32,824 bases of DNA from Xanthobacteraceae bacterium (GTDB lineage Bacteria > Pseudomonadota > Alphaproteobacteria > Rhizobiales > Xanthobacteraceae): contig SHVN01000024.1 in the NCBI GenBank assembly GCA_009694215.1, forward strand, positions 1 through 32,824, given 5' to 3'. The notes below the pieces were generated by a model. The model did not search any database. It had not been told where the DNA came from and saw only the letters and a list, made by a program, of their open reading frames with translations. Of the stretch, positions 1 to 15,133 are shown piece after piece. The first letter of the stretch is position 1. Each line of letters opens with the position of its first letter. Both the position numbers and the translations under genes were made by a program.

Positions 1-117
1 GCTTCGATCGGCCGCTATCTCGACTTCTACAACCGCCGCCGGTCGCATTCGAGCCGTGACGATGCCACGCCCGATCAAGCCTACTTCAACCCGCTGCCTC
101 TCCGCTTGGCAGCCTAA
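1..117 (+). pseudogene. 3' end of an IS3-family transposase (OrfB, integrase catalytic domain); 5' part lies outside the window
   Basis: The frame is open from base 1 and ends at TAA 115-117, giving 38 residues. They include the motif YLDFYNRRRSHSS followed by TPDQAYF, which is the typical C-terminal end of the DDE/rve domain of IS3-family OrfB transposases that end in 'RPHSSLDGRTPDQAYF'. The catalytic D, D and E residues would lie upstream, outside the window, so it cannot be seen whether the gene is intact. The downstream 60 bases up to about 178 look like the non-coding right end of the same element. This element differs from the IS3 copy on the opposite strand at 179-590, because that OrfB type normally ends with a different motif (RRHSTIGY-like). 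Confidence 0.85.
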
Positions 118-178
118 ATCCGGCAGAGGCTCCACTTATCGACGCGGAAAATCTGTTCAGATAACCGGTACCACCTCT
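1..178 (+). mobile_element. Right end of an IS3-family insertion sequence (partial)
   Basis: It consists of the transposase 3' end (1-117) plus a non-coding tail that stops where the codons of another transposase resume, at 179-181. The exact right terminus is not certain. The tail contains CTGTTCA near 154-160 and ACCACCTCT near 170-178, and either could be close to the terminal repeat. The left end is outside the window, so terminal inverted repeats and a target duplication cannot be compared. Confidence 0.6.
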
Positions 179-241
179 AGCCTCGCATAACCACGCCGCC
201 GGCCAGACTCCCCGATGCTTCGCAATGAACCCTAACTTCAT
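179..241 (-). pseudogene. 5' fragment of IS3-family transposase OrfB
   Basis: The - strand ATG at 241-239 overlaps the restored orfA stop (ATGA). It reads MKLGFIAKHRGVWPAAWLCEA, the conserved N-terminus of OrfB proteins that pair with this OrfA type. Family proteins continue with ALGVSRSGF. Here the sequence changes abruptly at 179-181 into the tail of the + strand IS. The remaining roughly 250 residues, including the DDE catalytic domain, are missing from this side. The gene is dead. Confidence 0.75.
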
Positions 242-527
242 ATCGAGTCCTTCGCGAAGTAGGCCGCGGTTTTTTTAGAACGTCTCGTTCGGCTTTGAGC
301 TTCGTCACCTCGCGCCGCAGCCGTTCTATCTCGAGCTGCTCCGGCTTCATGTGGCCTTGGCCAGGAAATGCATACTGCGGGTCGGCCGCAAACGCCTTCA
401 CCCAGTTGCGCAGAAGGTTCGCGTGAATGTCCAGGTCGCGCGCAACCTGTGCAACCGATACGCCACGCTCCCGAACCAACTTCACAGCCTCAAGCTTGAA
501 CTCACGCCCATGTCGCTTTCGTTCCAT
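238..527 (-). pseudogene. IS3-family transposase OrfA (helix-turn-helix), 3' end frameshifted
   Basis: Starts at ATG 527-525 with MERKRHGREFKLEAVKLV, the classic OrfA (HTH_Tnp_1, COG2963) beginning. An HTH follows (VSVAQVARDLDIHANLLRNW), then a leucine-zipper-like helix (EQLEIERLRREVTKLKAERDVLKK). Family members normally continue from LKK to AAAYFAK and a stop overlapping orfB. Here the - strand has a run of seven A followed by CCGCGG, so the annotated frame leaves the family sequence and runs on to 177. A shift of one base restores AAYFAKDSI and a TGA at 240-238. It is most simply a one-base indel. A programmed slip on the A7 run, as IS3 elements use for the OrfAB fusion, is the alternative. 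Confidence 0.75.
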
Positions 528-589
528 ACCCCACCTCCGGTTCCATCATCACACCTAAACTCGGTGTCCGTGAAACCGGCAGCAGCTCA

Positions 590-804
590 AACCACAGGTC
601 TAGATTTTCGAAATCTCCTATCAAAAACGAAAATGGATGATTTGGGTCGACTGTTGGATCGACGCTAATCTTATTGAAAAAGTGATTTACTGCGTATTGA
701 ACGTCGGATAAGCATGAGTACGCTTGAAACAAAGTCGTCTTAAAGCTCTGGTCATTCTCAAAAAAGAGCGCCGCAACATCTGCCAATCGCAACTCTTTTG
801 GCAT
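590..804 (-). pseudogene. Hypothetical protein fragment, interrupted by the IS
   Basis: An open frame runs on the - strand from ATG 804-802 (MPKELRLADVAALFFEND) for about 72 residues, to DLWF near 590. It then enters the IS left end and stops inside it at 502. The sequence is clearly richer in A and T than the neighbouring lpd gene. It has aromatic-rich protein character (AYSCLSDVQYAVNHFFN), but I do not recognise a family. No convincing Shine-Dalgarno precedes the ATG. The same frame is open back to the lpd stop at 835-837, so this could be an internal piece of a gene that lost both ends. It is best read as a remnant of accessory DNA. Confidence 0.45.
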
Positions 805-834
805 GAAGACGTCCCAATAACGTAAATATATCGA

Positions 835-2235
<1,401 letters not shown>

Positions 2236-2252
2236 CACTCAACTCCTCAGGA

Positions 2253-3677
2253 TCACCGCGCTAGCATCAGCGTTTCCTCGCCGCGGCCGTTACTCCACAA
2301 ACCCTTCATGCTTCCGTCGGCGGCCAGGGCATAGACTATCGGCGCCCCGGCACCCCACTCCACCACCATCACGTTTCCATCGAGCATGCCGGTTCCGTAG
2401 TAGGTGGACGAGCCGACGCGCCAGTCGAAGCGATAGCGATTGCCCAGGCGCGTTATGACGACCCGGTCCTCGTAAGTGGTGCCGTTGGGACTGCGGCCGA
2501 CGGCGCTGTAATTGCCCGTTGGCGCAGGCACCACGCCGCTGGTGGCCTGCGCGAACAGCGTGAGCCTATCGGTGACGGTGCCATCCGCCCATTCGCCGTC
2601 AAGGTTCTTGTCGGGTTCGACCGTGTAGATCACGGGATGCTTGGAGCCCCAATTGACCACCATCATTCGCCCGGCGAATTCACCGATGCCGCTGAAAACC
2701 TGACGAGCGATCCACCATGTGAAGAGATCCTGATCGACTGCGGGGGTGAGAGAGGCCATGCCGGCATAGCGGCTGTCGTCTGGATTGCTGCCATCGACAT
2801 GATAGAAGCCACTGAGGCAAAGCGGCGGCCCCGAGCCGGGCGCGGCCCGCTGCGGGCTGACAAGCCCGGCCCTTGGCTGGAGCGCTGCAGGAGCCTGCGT
2901 CAACAGCGGATTGCCCTCCGGCCGGAACGTGAAGTCGCCGAAGAATGACGACGACATCCACGGCTGCTGCTGGCCGGCGGTCTCCTGGCAGACGCCTTTG
3001 AGTGTGCGCTTGAACGTGTTCTCGATGCTGATATTGGGCGTGGCGATCGCCTGCGTCAGATGCTTGGCGTAGGAGCTGTTGCGGCCGGAGCCGTCAAGCG
3101 CCAACTCGCCGGGCGAGGTGGAGAACGAGACAAACAGGCTCGCGCCGGCATCCATGCGAGACAAGCCGCGCGTTATGCCGACGCTTCCCGGGAGCGAATT
3201 GTTGCGGCAGGCATCCAGGATGACGATGTTTAGACTGTTGTTCGCCGCCGTCATGGCGTCGACCGCCTCCGCCGCGGTGACGGCGCGCGCCTTGAGATCG
3301 GCTCCGCTGGTGAAGGCCGATCCGACCGGCAGAATATAGTTCTCGCCGTTCGCCTGGACGCCGTGGCCGGCGAAGAACAGCAGCCCGACACCGCGCCTTT
3401 CCTTGATCGCGCGGCCGAACGTCAGAATCCCTTCCCTCATCGCGTTCTGATCGGCGTCGGTCCTGAGAATGACCTCAAAGCCCGCGGCGCGCAGCACGCT
3501 GGCCATGTCGAGCGCGTCGTTCAACGGATTGGTGAGCCGGGAGTAGGAATAGTCGGCGTTGCCGATGACCAGCGCGGTCCGCGCCTCCATCGCCCGCTGG
3601 GCATGGGCGACCGATAGAGAACCCGCAAAGCCGACGATGAACGCAAAGGCGAGAAGAGCTTGCTTGACCCAGTTCAT
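2253..3677 (-). CDS. Secreted caspase-like (peptidase C14, metacaspase-type) protein with duplicated C-terminal module
   Basis: A 474-residue protein. A signal peptide (residues 1-26, cleavage after AHA) predicts export. A p20-like caspase domain spans about 33-250: it begins RTALVIGNADY, has the catalytic histidine in FFAGHG (His105) and the catalytic cysteine in DACRNN (Cys157), so both dyad residues are present. The linker (about 255-288) is rich in P and A. The rest is two tandem copies of an approximately 88-residue module (289-376 and 387-474). Each has a 'GRMMVVNWG / GNVMVVEWG' motif, then 'VIYTV / IVYAL', 'LDGEW / MKGLW' and a final 'LTLFA / LMLAR'. ATG 3677 is preceded by a G-rich GAGTGGGTGG. 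A TTG at 3704 is an in-frame alternative, but it would spoil the signal peptide. The gene lies between sucB (70-base gap) and lpd (17-base gap) on the same strand, so it is probably co-transcribed with them. Its substrate is unknown. Confidence 0.88.
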   Translation of the reverse strand: MNWVKQALLAFAFIVGFAGSLSVAHAQRAMEARTALVIGNADYSYSRLTNPLNDALDMASVLRAAGFEVILRTDADQNAMREGILTFGRAIKERRGVGLLFFAGHGVQANGENYILPVGSAFTSGADLKARAVTAAEAVDAMTAANNSLNIVILDACRNNSLPGSVGITRGLSRMDAGASLFVSFSTSPGELALDGSGRNSSYAKHLTQAIATPNISIENTFKRTLKGVCQETAGQQQPWMSSSFFGDFTFRPEGNPLLTQAPAALQPRAGLVSPQRAAPGSGPPLCLSGFYHVDGSNPDDSRYAGMASLTPAVDQDLFTWWIARQVFSGIGEFAGRMMVVNWGSKHPVIYTVEPDKNLDGEWADGTVTDRLTLFAQATSGVVPAPTGNYSAVGRSPNGTTYEDRVVITRLGNRYRFDWRVGSSTYYGTGMLDGNVMVVEWGAGAPIVYALAADGSMKGLWSNGRGEETLMLAR

Positions 3678-3746
3678 CCACCCACTCGTCGAAAATGACT
3701 CCAAGCTGCCCTACTCAATATCATCACAATGCCGGACGGCGTAACC

Positions 3747-5039
<1,293 letters not shown>

Positions 5040-5070
5040 GTTTCACACATCCATTGCAAACTGTGAGGCC

Positions 5071-5167
5071 GTCATCGTCCGCGAAGGCGGACGATCCAGT
5101 AATCACCGGCCTTGGTCTTTTTGCACGGCCTACGACTACTGGGTGCCCGCCTTCGCGGGCACGACAC
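5071..5167. repeat. Interspersed double-hairpin palindromic repeat, copy A (sucA-sucB gap)
   Basis: The gap holds two strong hairpins. The first is CGTCCGC/GCGGACG, at about 5076-5093. The second is GTGCCCGC/GCGGGCAC, at 5144-5163. The two ends of the element are imperfect inverted copies of each other: GTCATCG...GATCCAGTAATCACC at the left against the reverse complement of CTACTGGGTGCCC...GGCACGAC at the right. A second copy in inverse orientation lies at 10332-10446. It lies inside the transcription unit, so the mRNA would fold here. Confidence 0.8.
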
Positions 5168-5173
5168 CCGTTA

Positions 5174-8131
<2,958 letters not shown>

Positions 8132-8257
8132 CGATATTCCTCCTCAGGGCACCTGCCCCGGGCCGGTGGCGCATAGGCAAGGGAGCCCGCGACCGCCGAC
8201 AGGTTTGATCTATGACTCAAATCTATGACGCCTGAAATGCACCAAAAGGTCTAAACA

Positions 8258-9141
8258 CTAGGATTTCAGAACCTCGACCAGCGTCCGCCCGATCCGAGCC
8301 GGGGACGGTGATACTTTAATTCCGGCCGATTCCATTGCCGCAATTTTAGACTCCGCATCGCCCTTGCCGCCCGCGATGATGGCGCCGGCATGGCCCATGC
8401 GGCGGCCGGGGGGCGCGGTGCGGCCGGCGATGAAGCCGACCACCGGCTTCTTGCGGCCCCGCCTGGCCTCGTCCTTGAGGAATTGCGCGGCTTCCTCCTC
8501 CGAGGCGCCGCCGATCTCGCCGATCATGACGATGGCTTCGGTGGCCTTGTCGGCCAGGAACAGCTCGAGGCCCTCGATGAAATCCATGCCCTTCACCGGA
8601 TCGCCGCCGATGCCGAGCGCCGTGGTCTGGCCAAGGCCCTCGCGCGAGGTCTGGAACACCGCCTCGTAGGTCAGCGTGCCGGAGCGCGACACGATGCCTA
8701 CCTTGCCGGGCTTGAAGATCGACGCCGGCATGATGCCGATCTTACATTCACCGGCCGTCATGACGCCGGGGCAATTCGGCCCGATCAGGCGCGATTTCGA
8801 GCCCGACAGCGAACGTTTCACCTTCACCATGTCGGCGATCGGGATGCCCTCGGTGATGCAGACGATGAGCGGAATTTCCGCCTCGATCGCCTCGGCGATG
8901 GCGTCGGCGGCGCCGGGCGGCGGCACATAGATCACGGAGGCGTCGGCGCCGGTCTTTTCCTTGGCCTCGGCGACGGTGTCGAACACCGGCAGGCCCAGGT
9001 GGGTCGAGCCGCCCTTGCCGGGCGAGGTGCCGCCGACCATCTTGGTGCCGTAGGCGATCGCCTGCTCGGAATGGAAGGTGCCGTTCTTGCCGGTGAAGCC
9101 CTGGCAGATGACCTTGGTGCTCTTGCTGACGAGGATTGACA

Positions 9142-9142
<1 letters not shown>
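8258..9142 (-). CDS. sucD: Succinate-CoA ligase, alpha subunit
   Basis: A 294-residue protein. The N-terminal CoA-binding Rossmann domain starts [24 protein letters not shown]. The ligase domain has the phosphorylated histidine in [11 protein letters not shown] (His251) and ends [13 protein letters not shown], as usual. The same frame is open upstream to 9340, but that part is the sucC coding sequence in another frame. The true start is ATG 9142, whose first base is the last base of the sucC stop (TGATG). The one-base overlap implies translational coupling and equal output of the two subunits. It forms the heterodimer/heterotetramer with SucC and makes ATP or GTP from succinyl-CoA. Confidence 0.97.
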
Positions 9143-10311
<1,169 letters not shown>

Positions 10312-10331
10312 GTGCTTGGTCCAAACTCAGC

Positions 10332-10446
10332 GTGGCATGCCCCGCGGAGGCGGGGCATCCGGTACCCATAAGAGATTAGTACGAGATGGTGGCGACCAAC
10401 AGCATCCTTGGTGGTTACTGGATCGCCCGCCTTCGCGGGCGATGAC
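10332..10446. repeat. Interspersed double-hairpin palindromic repeat, copy B (mdh-sucC gap)
   Basis: Related to the repeat at 5071-5167 but inverted. The reverse complement of its right end (GTCATCGCCCGC...GATCCAGTAACCACC) matches the left end of copy A with few differences. Its hairpins are ATGCCCCGC/GCGGGGCAT (about 10336-10358) and ATCGCCCGC/GCGGGCGAT (about 10421-10443). It lies between two genes of the same operon. Confidence 0.8.
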
Positions 10447-10472
10447 AGCCCCAACGCTATCGCTTGCCAATG

Positions 10473-11471
<999 letters not shown>

Positions 11472-11488
11472 TCACCCGGTCGGTGGGG

Positions 11489-11517
11489 TCATTAGCCCTT
11501 TCGGCAGGGCCGTTCAA
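11489..11517 (-). promoter_or_regulatory. Candidate sigma70-type promoter for the mdh-suc operon
   Basis: On the - strand there is TTGAAC (11517-11512), a spacer of exactly 17 bases, and TAATGA (11494-11489). The mdh start follows 47 bases downstream. The spacer itself contains an inverted repeat, GCCCT/AGGGC, that could be an operator or chance. This is based on matching consensus by eye, with no experimental support. Confidence 0.45.
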
Positions 11518-11615
11518 GTGACTAAACCCCGCGCCGACCGGCCATTGCTGCCATATCCCGGCAACGGTACCGTCATCACGCAACGTATCAAACCGCTCCA
11601 GGCCGGGAGGCATCG

Positions 11616-12599
11616 GTGAGAACGAATCGGGCTTTCGGCGCCGCGCTGCTGGCAATGGTCGCAGCCAGTGGTACGGCTGGTGGTGCGGCGTGGGCACAGA
11701 GCTATCCGGCGCAGACCATCAAGCTGATCGTGCCGTTCACCGCCGGCGGGCCAGTCGATGCGCTGGCTCGCGTTGTCGCGCAACACCTTCAGAACCGGGT
11801 CGGCCAGAATGTCATTGTTGAGAACCGCTCGGGCGGCGGTACCACAATCGGCGCGAAGGCGGTCGCGGCCGCGCCACCCGACGGCTACACGCTGCTCGTC
11901 GTCGGCCCGAACATCGCTTACTACCCCGTGCTGTTTCCCAATCTCGATTTCGAGCCGGCCAAGGCGCTCGCACCGGTCGCAACCCTGGTCACCTGGTCGC
12001 ATCTGATCGCCGTGGCACCCTCGGTGCCGGCGAACTCCATCCCGGAGCTGGTGGCTCACGCCAAGGCCAATCCCGGCACGCTCGCATTCGGCTTCGGTCT
12101 GGCGACGATGCCGCACATCATCGGCGAAACCTTCAAGCAGGCCGCCGGGCTCGACATTATCGATGTCCCCTATCGGGGCGGCGAGCAGGCCCGCGCCGAT
12201 CTGCTCGGAGGGCGCGTGCACATCAACATCGCGCCGGTGCCGCAACTGCTGCAGCTCATCCGCGACGGCAAGATCCGGGCGCTGGCCTACACCGGCCCGC
12301 AACGCAGCCCCGATCTGCCCGAGGTTTCGACCATGAGGGAAAGCGGCTATCCGCAGGTCGGCTTCAATCCCGACGTCTGGATGGGGATTCTGGCGCCGGC
12401 CGGCACTCCGGCAGCCGTGATCGACAAGCTCAATCGCGACGTGAACGCGGTGCTCAAATCCGAGGAGATGGCGCCGGCGCTCAAGCGCTTCGGCTACGAG
12501 GCAAAGATCACGACGCCAGCGGAATTCGAGGCATTTTTTACGGCCGAATTGCAGAAATGGCCGCCGATCCTGAAGACCACGGGTCTGAAGCCGCAGTAG
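11616..12599 (+). CDS. Tripartite tricarboxylate transporter substrate-binding protein (Bug/TctC family)
   Basis: Periplasmic solute-binding protein of 327 residues. A signal peptide ends AAWA-Q (cleavage after residue 27). It has the family landmarks YPAQTIKLIVPFTAGGPVDALAR, VIVENRSGGGTTIGAKAVAAAPPDGYTLL and the closing AGTPAAVIDKLNRDVNAVL. The start is GTG 11616, with GGGAGG six bases upstream; no ATG fits. No TctA or TctB membrane genes are in the window, so it is an orphan binding protein, as is common for this expanded family. Its ligand (a carboxylate or other small organic acid) cannot be inferred. It is divergent from mdh and convergent with zapE. Confidence 0.92.
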   Translation: MRTNRAFGAALLAMVAASGTAGGAAWAQSYPAQTIKLIVPFTAGGPVDALARVVAQHLQNRVGQNVIVENRSGGGTTIGAKAVAAAPPDGYTLLVVGPNIAYYPVLFPNLDFEPAKALAPVATLVTWSHLIAVAPSVPANSIPELVAHAKANPGTLAFGFGLATMPHIIGETFKQAAGLDIIDVPYRGGEQARADLLGGRVHINIAPVPQLLQLIRDGKIRALAYTGPQRSPDLPEVSTMRESGYPQVGFNPDVWMGILAPAGTPAAVIDKLNRDVNAVLKSEEMAPALKRFGYEAKITTPAEFEAFFTAELQKWPPILKTTGLKPQ

Positions 12600-12614
12600 C
12601 GGCGGCGAGCATCC

Positions 12615-13784
12615 TCACGTCTCGACGATGCCCTCGCTCGATCCGCTGGTCGCCGAGTCGCGTCGGCCGTGCGGCAGGGCCAGATAACTCTGCGAGCGCA
12701 TCTCGATCAAACGCGAGGCGGTGCGCTTGAACTCGGCGGCCTCGAAGCCGTCGCTGGCCTGGTAGAGCGCGTCCGGCTCCGCCCCGGCCGAAGCCACAAG
12801 CTTCACCGCATGGTCGTAGAGCGTATCGATCAGGATGATGAAACGCTTGGCGGCATTGCGCTGGTCGAAGCCCATGACCGGAATGCGGTCGATGATCAGC
12901 GTGTGAAATTCGTGCGCGATGCGGAGATAATCGGCCGCCGCCAGCGGCTGCTCGCACAGGTCATGGAAGAAGAACCGCGCCACGCCCATCGCGGCGCGCG
13001 GCACCCGGAGCCTGCGGCCCTTGACCGAGAGTTCCTGCGGCATGCCGCTGCCGCTACCCACGAGCCGCCGCCAGGCCTGGTCCAGCGCGGCGGTGGCGTC
13101 GTCGTCGGCCGGCACATACCAGACCTGCTGCCCGGCGAGCTTTTCCAGCCGGAAATCGGTGCGCGCCTTGAGCGCAAGCACCTCCATGTGCTTGTCGATC
13201 ATGGCGATGAACGGCACGAACAGCGCGCGATTGAGGCCGTCCCTGTAGAGCTCCGACGGCGCCACGTTCGAGGTCGCGACCACCACCACGCCCAATTCGA
13301 ACAGCCGGGAGAACAGGCGGCTCAGGATCATCGCATCGGCGATGTCAGTGACGTGAAATTCGTCGAAGCACAGCAGCCAGCTCTCCTCGGCGATCTCGGC
13401 TGCGGCGAGCCGGATCGCGTCGTCGCCTTCGATCTCGCCGTCCTTCAGCTTCTGCCGGAGGCCGCGCACGCGCTCGTGCACGTCGGCCATGAACTCATGG
13501 AAATGCGAGCGGCGTTTGCGGACGACCGGGCTCTCCTCGAAGAACAGATCCATCAGCATGGTCTTGCCGCGGCCGACATCGCCGAAGACGTAGATGCCCT
13601 TGGCGGTCTCGTCGCGATCACGGGCGCCGAACAGCCAGCCGACCGGCCGCGTCCGGCGCGCCGAGCGATGCGCCGCAACGCGCTGCTCCAGCGCGGCGAA
13701 CCGCGCGAGCAATTGCTCCTGGGCCCGGTCGCGCTCAAGCTTCTTGGCGGCTACCAGAGCTTCGTAAAGTTCGACGGCGGGCAT
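12615..13784 (-). CDS. zapE: Cell division protein ZapE / AFG1-like ATPase
   Basis: A 389-residue AAA-type ATPase of the AFG1 family. Walker A is GDVGRGKT (68-75), Walker B is LLCFDEFHVTD and sensor 1 is VVVVATSNVAP. FFFHDLCEQPLAAADYL and the final EFKRTASRLIEM are also family features. In E. coli ZapE associates with the division ring under stress; mitochondrial AFG1 acts on respiratory complexes. Which role applies here is unknown. The start was chosen at ATG 13784 (MPAVELYEAL), because the family begins close to this point. The frame is open up to ATG 13907 but the extra 41 residues look non-family. Neither start has a good ribosome site. Neighbourhood with mdh is common in this bacterial order. 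Confidence 0.9.
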   Translation of the reverse strand: MPAVELYEALVAAKKLERDRAQEQLLARFAALEQRVAAHRSARRTRPVGWLFGARDRDETAKGIYVFGDVGRGKTMLMDLFFEESPVVRKRRSHFHEFMADVHERVRGLRQKLKDGEIEGDDAIRLAAAEIAEESWLLCFDEFHVTDIADAMILSRLFSRLFELGVVVVATSNVAPSELYRDGLNRALFVPFIAMIDKHMEVLALKARTDFRLEKLAGQQVWYVPADDDATAALDQAWRRLVGSGSGMPQELSVKGRRLRVPRAAMGVARFFFHDLCEQPLAAADYLRIAHEFHTLIIDRIPVMGFDQRNAAKRFIILIDTLYDHAVKLVASAGAEPDALYQASDGFEAAEFKRTASRLIEMRSQSYLALPHGRRDSATSGSSEGIVET

Positions 13785-14107
13785 GGATCGGGATTCGGGT
13801 CGGGATCGTGCGTGGCGGAACCGCAAGGCCACGGATAGGGCCTGGGCGGGCAGTCGGCAAGCGTAGGCGGCCACGCGCATGGCATCGCTCGCCAGCATGC
13901 CAGCCATGCAGATTTCAAAGTTAGCTCAATGTCTTACCGTGGCCCGCCCTCGCAATTGGGAGGGCTCGTCATACTTATGCTGCAGTGCGAAAATAAGGTG
14001 ATTCGCAGGTCCGGCCCGTTTGGCCGGGCTTGTCTACCAAAGCAAGGCTGTCTGGGAAGGAAGTCCACGGAAGGGTCTTTAGACGGTCAACGTCAGGAGC
14101 CCTTGGA
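13785..14107. other. Intergenic region between divergent zapE and the first GNAT gene
   Basis: No convincing ORF is seen in these 323 bases. It contains a hairpin GCCCTC/GAGGGC at about 13947-13966 and a second G/C hairpin, GGCCCG/CGGGC, near 14015-14028. Transcription signals for both flanking genes should lie here, but no clear -35/-10 pair stood out. Confidence 0.4.
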
Positions 14108-14704
14108 ATGCAAGAACCTCTCGCCGATGGCGGCATGATCCGCAAGGTCTGGATCGCCGAAGCCGCGCGCTACCGCGACCATCTGCTGCGTCTCGACCAG
14201 GACAGCCGCCACAGCCGCTTCGGCGGCGGGATGTCGGACGATTTCATCCGCAATTACGTCAGCACCACCTTCGGGCTGAACTCCGTGGTGCATGGCTTTT
14301 TCGCCGATGGGGTGTTGCGGGGCGCCGCCGAATTGCGCCCGCTGGGCCCCGGTTTTGCCCGGGAAGGCGAGGCCGCGCTCAGCATCGAGGCCGACTGGCA
14401 AAGCCACGGCATCGGCTCGGCGCTGCTCGGCCGCACCCTGCTGGCCGCCCGCAACCGCGGCATCAAGACCCTGCACATGGCCTGCCTCGCCAATAACCGG
14501 CGGATGCAGGAGCTGGCGCGCAAATTTGCGGCCGAGCTGAGCTTCGATTTCGGCGATGTCGTCGGCGAGGTGGCGGCGGCGCGGCCGACGCCACTGTCGG
14601 TGCTGCGCGAGCTGGTAGCCGACAATTACGGCTTTGCTACCGCAGTACTCAACGTCCAGTCGCGGCTGCTGAAGCCCTCCATGCAGGCGCAAGACCCGCG
14701 TTAA
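14108..14704 (+). CDS. GNAT-family N-acetyltransferase
   Basis: A 198-residue protein with GNAT-fold character: GAAELRPLG (strand 4 region), then ALSIEADWQSHGIGSALLGRTLLAARNRGIKTLHMACLANNRRMQELARK. The acetyl-CoA pyrophosphate loop is a variant Q-x-x-G-I-G. Start ATG 14108 has AGGAG eight bases upstream; the frame is open from 14030 but the earlier ATG lacks such a site. The substrate is unknown. A shorter relative follows at 14768 on the same strand, sharing the HLxRLD beginning and the AEI/AEL...AA.S/T.E centre. Confidence 0.85.
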   Translation: MQEPLADGGMIRKVWIAEAARYRDHLLRLDQDSRHSRFGGGMSDDFIRNYVSTTFGLNSVVHGFFADGVLRGAAELRPLGPGFAREGEAALSIEADWQSHGIGSALLGRTLLAARNRGIKTLHMACLANNRRMQELARKFAAELSFDFGDVVGEVAAARPTPLSVLRELVADNYGFATAVLNVQSRLLKPSMQAQDPR

Positions 14705-14767
14705 CCAGTTGGCGGGGATTCGCTCCTATCCTGTTTTCCTTTTCAGAGTACGAGGGAAACGGCAACC

Positions 14768-15133
14768 ATGGGTGCTGTGGGAATCGTTCACGCCGCCGAG
14801 ATTCGCGTCCTCGGGCCAACCGCCATCGAGGACTACCACGCCCACCTGATGCGGCTCGACCGGACAAGCCTGTTCCCCGGCGACGATCGCGCCATCGATT
14901 CCCATTGCCTCGACCTGCTTGCCTCCGGCGCCATCCTGATCGGCGCCTATGTGAAAGGCGTGATGCGGGCCGGCGCCGAGATCGTGCCAGACCGCACCGC
15001 GCGGCGAGCCGAGGCCGCAATCACGGTCGAAAACGATTTCCATGAGCGGGGATTCGAGCGCGAGCTGACGGCGCGGATCATCGACGAGGCTCGCCGCTAT
15101 CATCTCAAAGAGGTGCGGGTGCAGGAGCAGTGA
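14768..15133 (+). CDS. GNAT-like protein, apparently shortened at the C-terminus
   Basis: 121 residues. EDYHAHLMRLDRTSLFPGDDRAID, then GAYVKGVMRAGAEIVPDRTARRAEAAITVENDFHERGFERELTARIIDEARRYHLKEVRV corresponds to the first two-thirds of the neighbouring GNAT protein. The CoA loop (ERGFERE) lacks the G-x-G pattern. It stops at TGA 15131-15133, where the longer relative continues with CLANNRRM. The same frame stays open for a further 18 codons after the TGA and reads like degraded protein (SSRRYKIPVLELHSYASA). Start ATG 14768 has GAGGGAAACGG upstream. It is either a decaying paralogue or a protein with a changed function. Confidence 0.6.
   Translation: MGAVGIVHAAEIRVLGPTAIEDYHAHLMRLDRTSLFPGDDRAIDSHCLDLLASGAILIGAYVKGVMRAGAEIVPDRTARRAEAAITVENDFHERGFERELTARIIDEARRYHLKEVRVQEQ

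Larger units (their letters stand above)
179..590 (-). mobile_element. IS3-family element, 5' part (orfA plus the start of orfB), truncated by the neighbouring IS
   Basis: On the - strand it carries a left-end region (about 528-590), orfA (527-238) and the first 21 codons of orfB (241-179). OrfB is cut after residues WLCEA, exactly where the + strand IS tail begins. The left terminus is probably near 589, where the - strand reads TGAGCTGCTGCCGGTTTCAC. The interrupted host ORF appears to end about there. The rest of the element, if it survives, would lie beyond the other IS, outside the window. Confidence 0.7.

Noticed and set aside
5040-5173. The sucA-sucB gap hairpins as an operon-ending terminator or riboswitch
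   Set aside because: There is no T-run after the hairpins in the direction of transcription, and a related element occurs in another gap. An interspersed repeat explains it better.
13785-13907. A longer ZapE starting at ATG 13907
   Set aside because: The extra 41 residues do not resemble the family and there is no ribosome site. I kept the shorter start but with reduced certainty, since that one also lacks a clear site.
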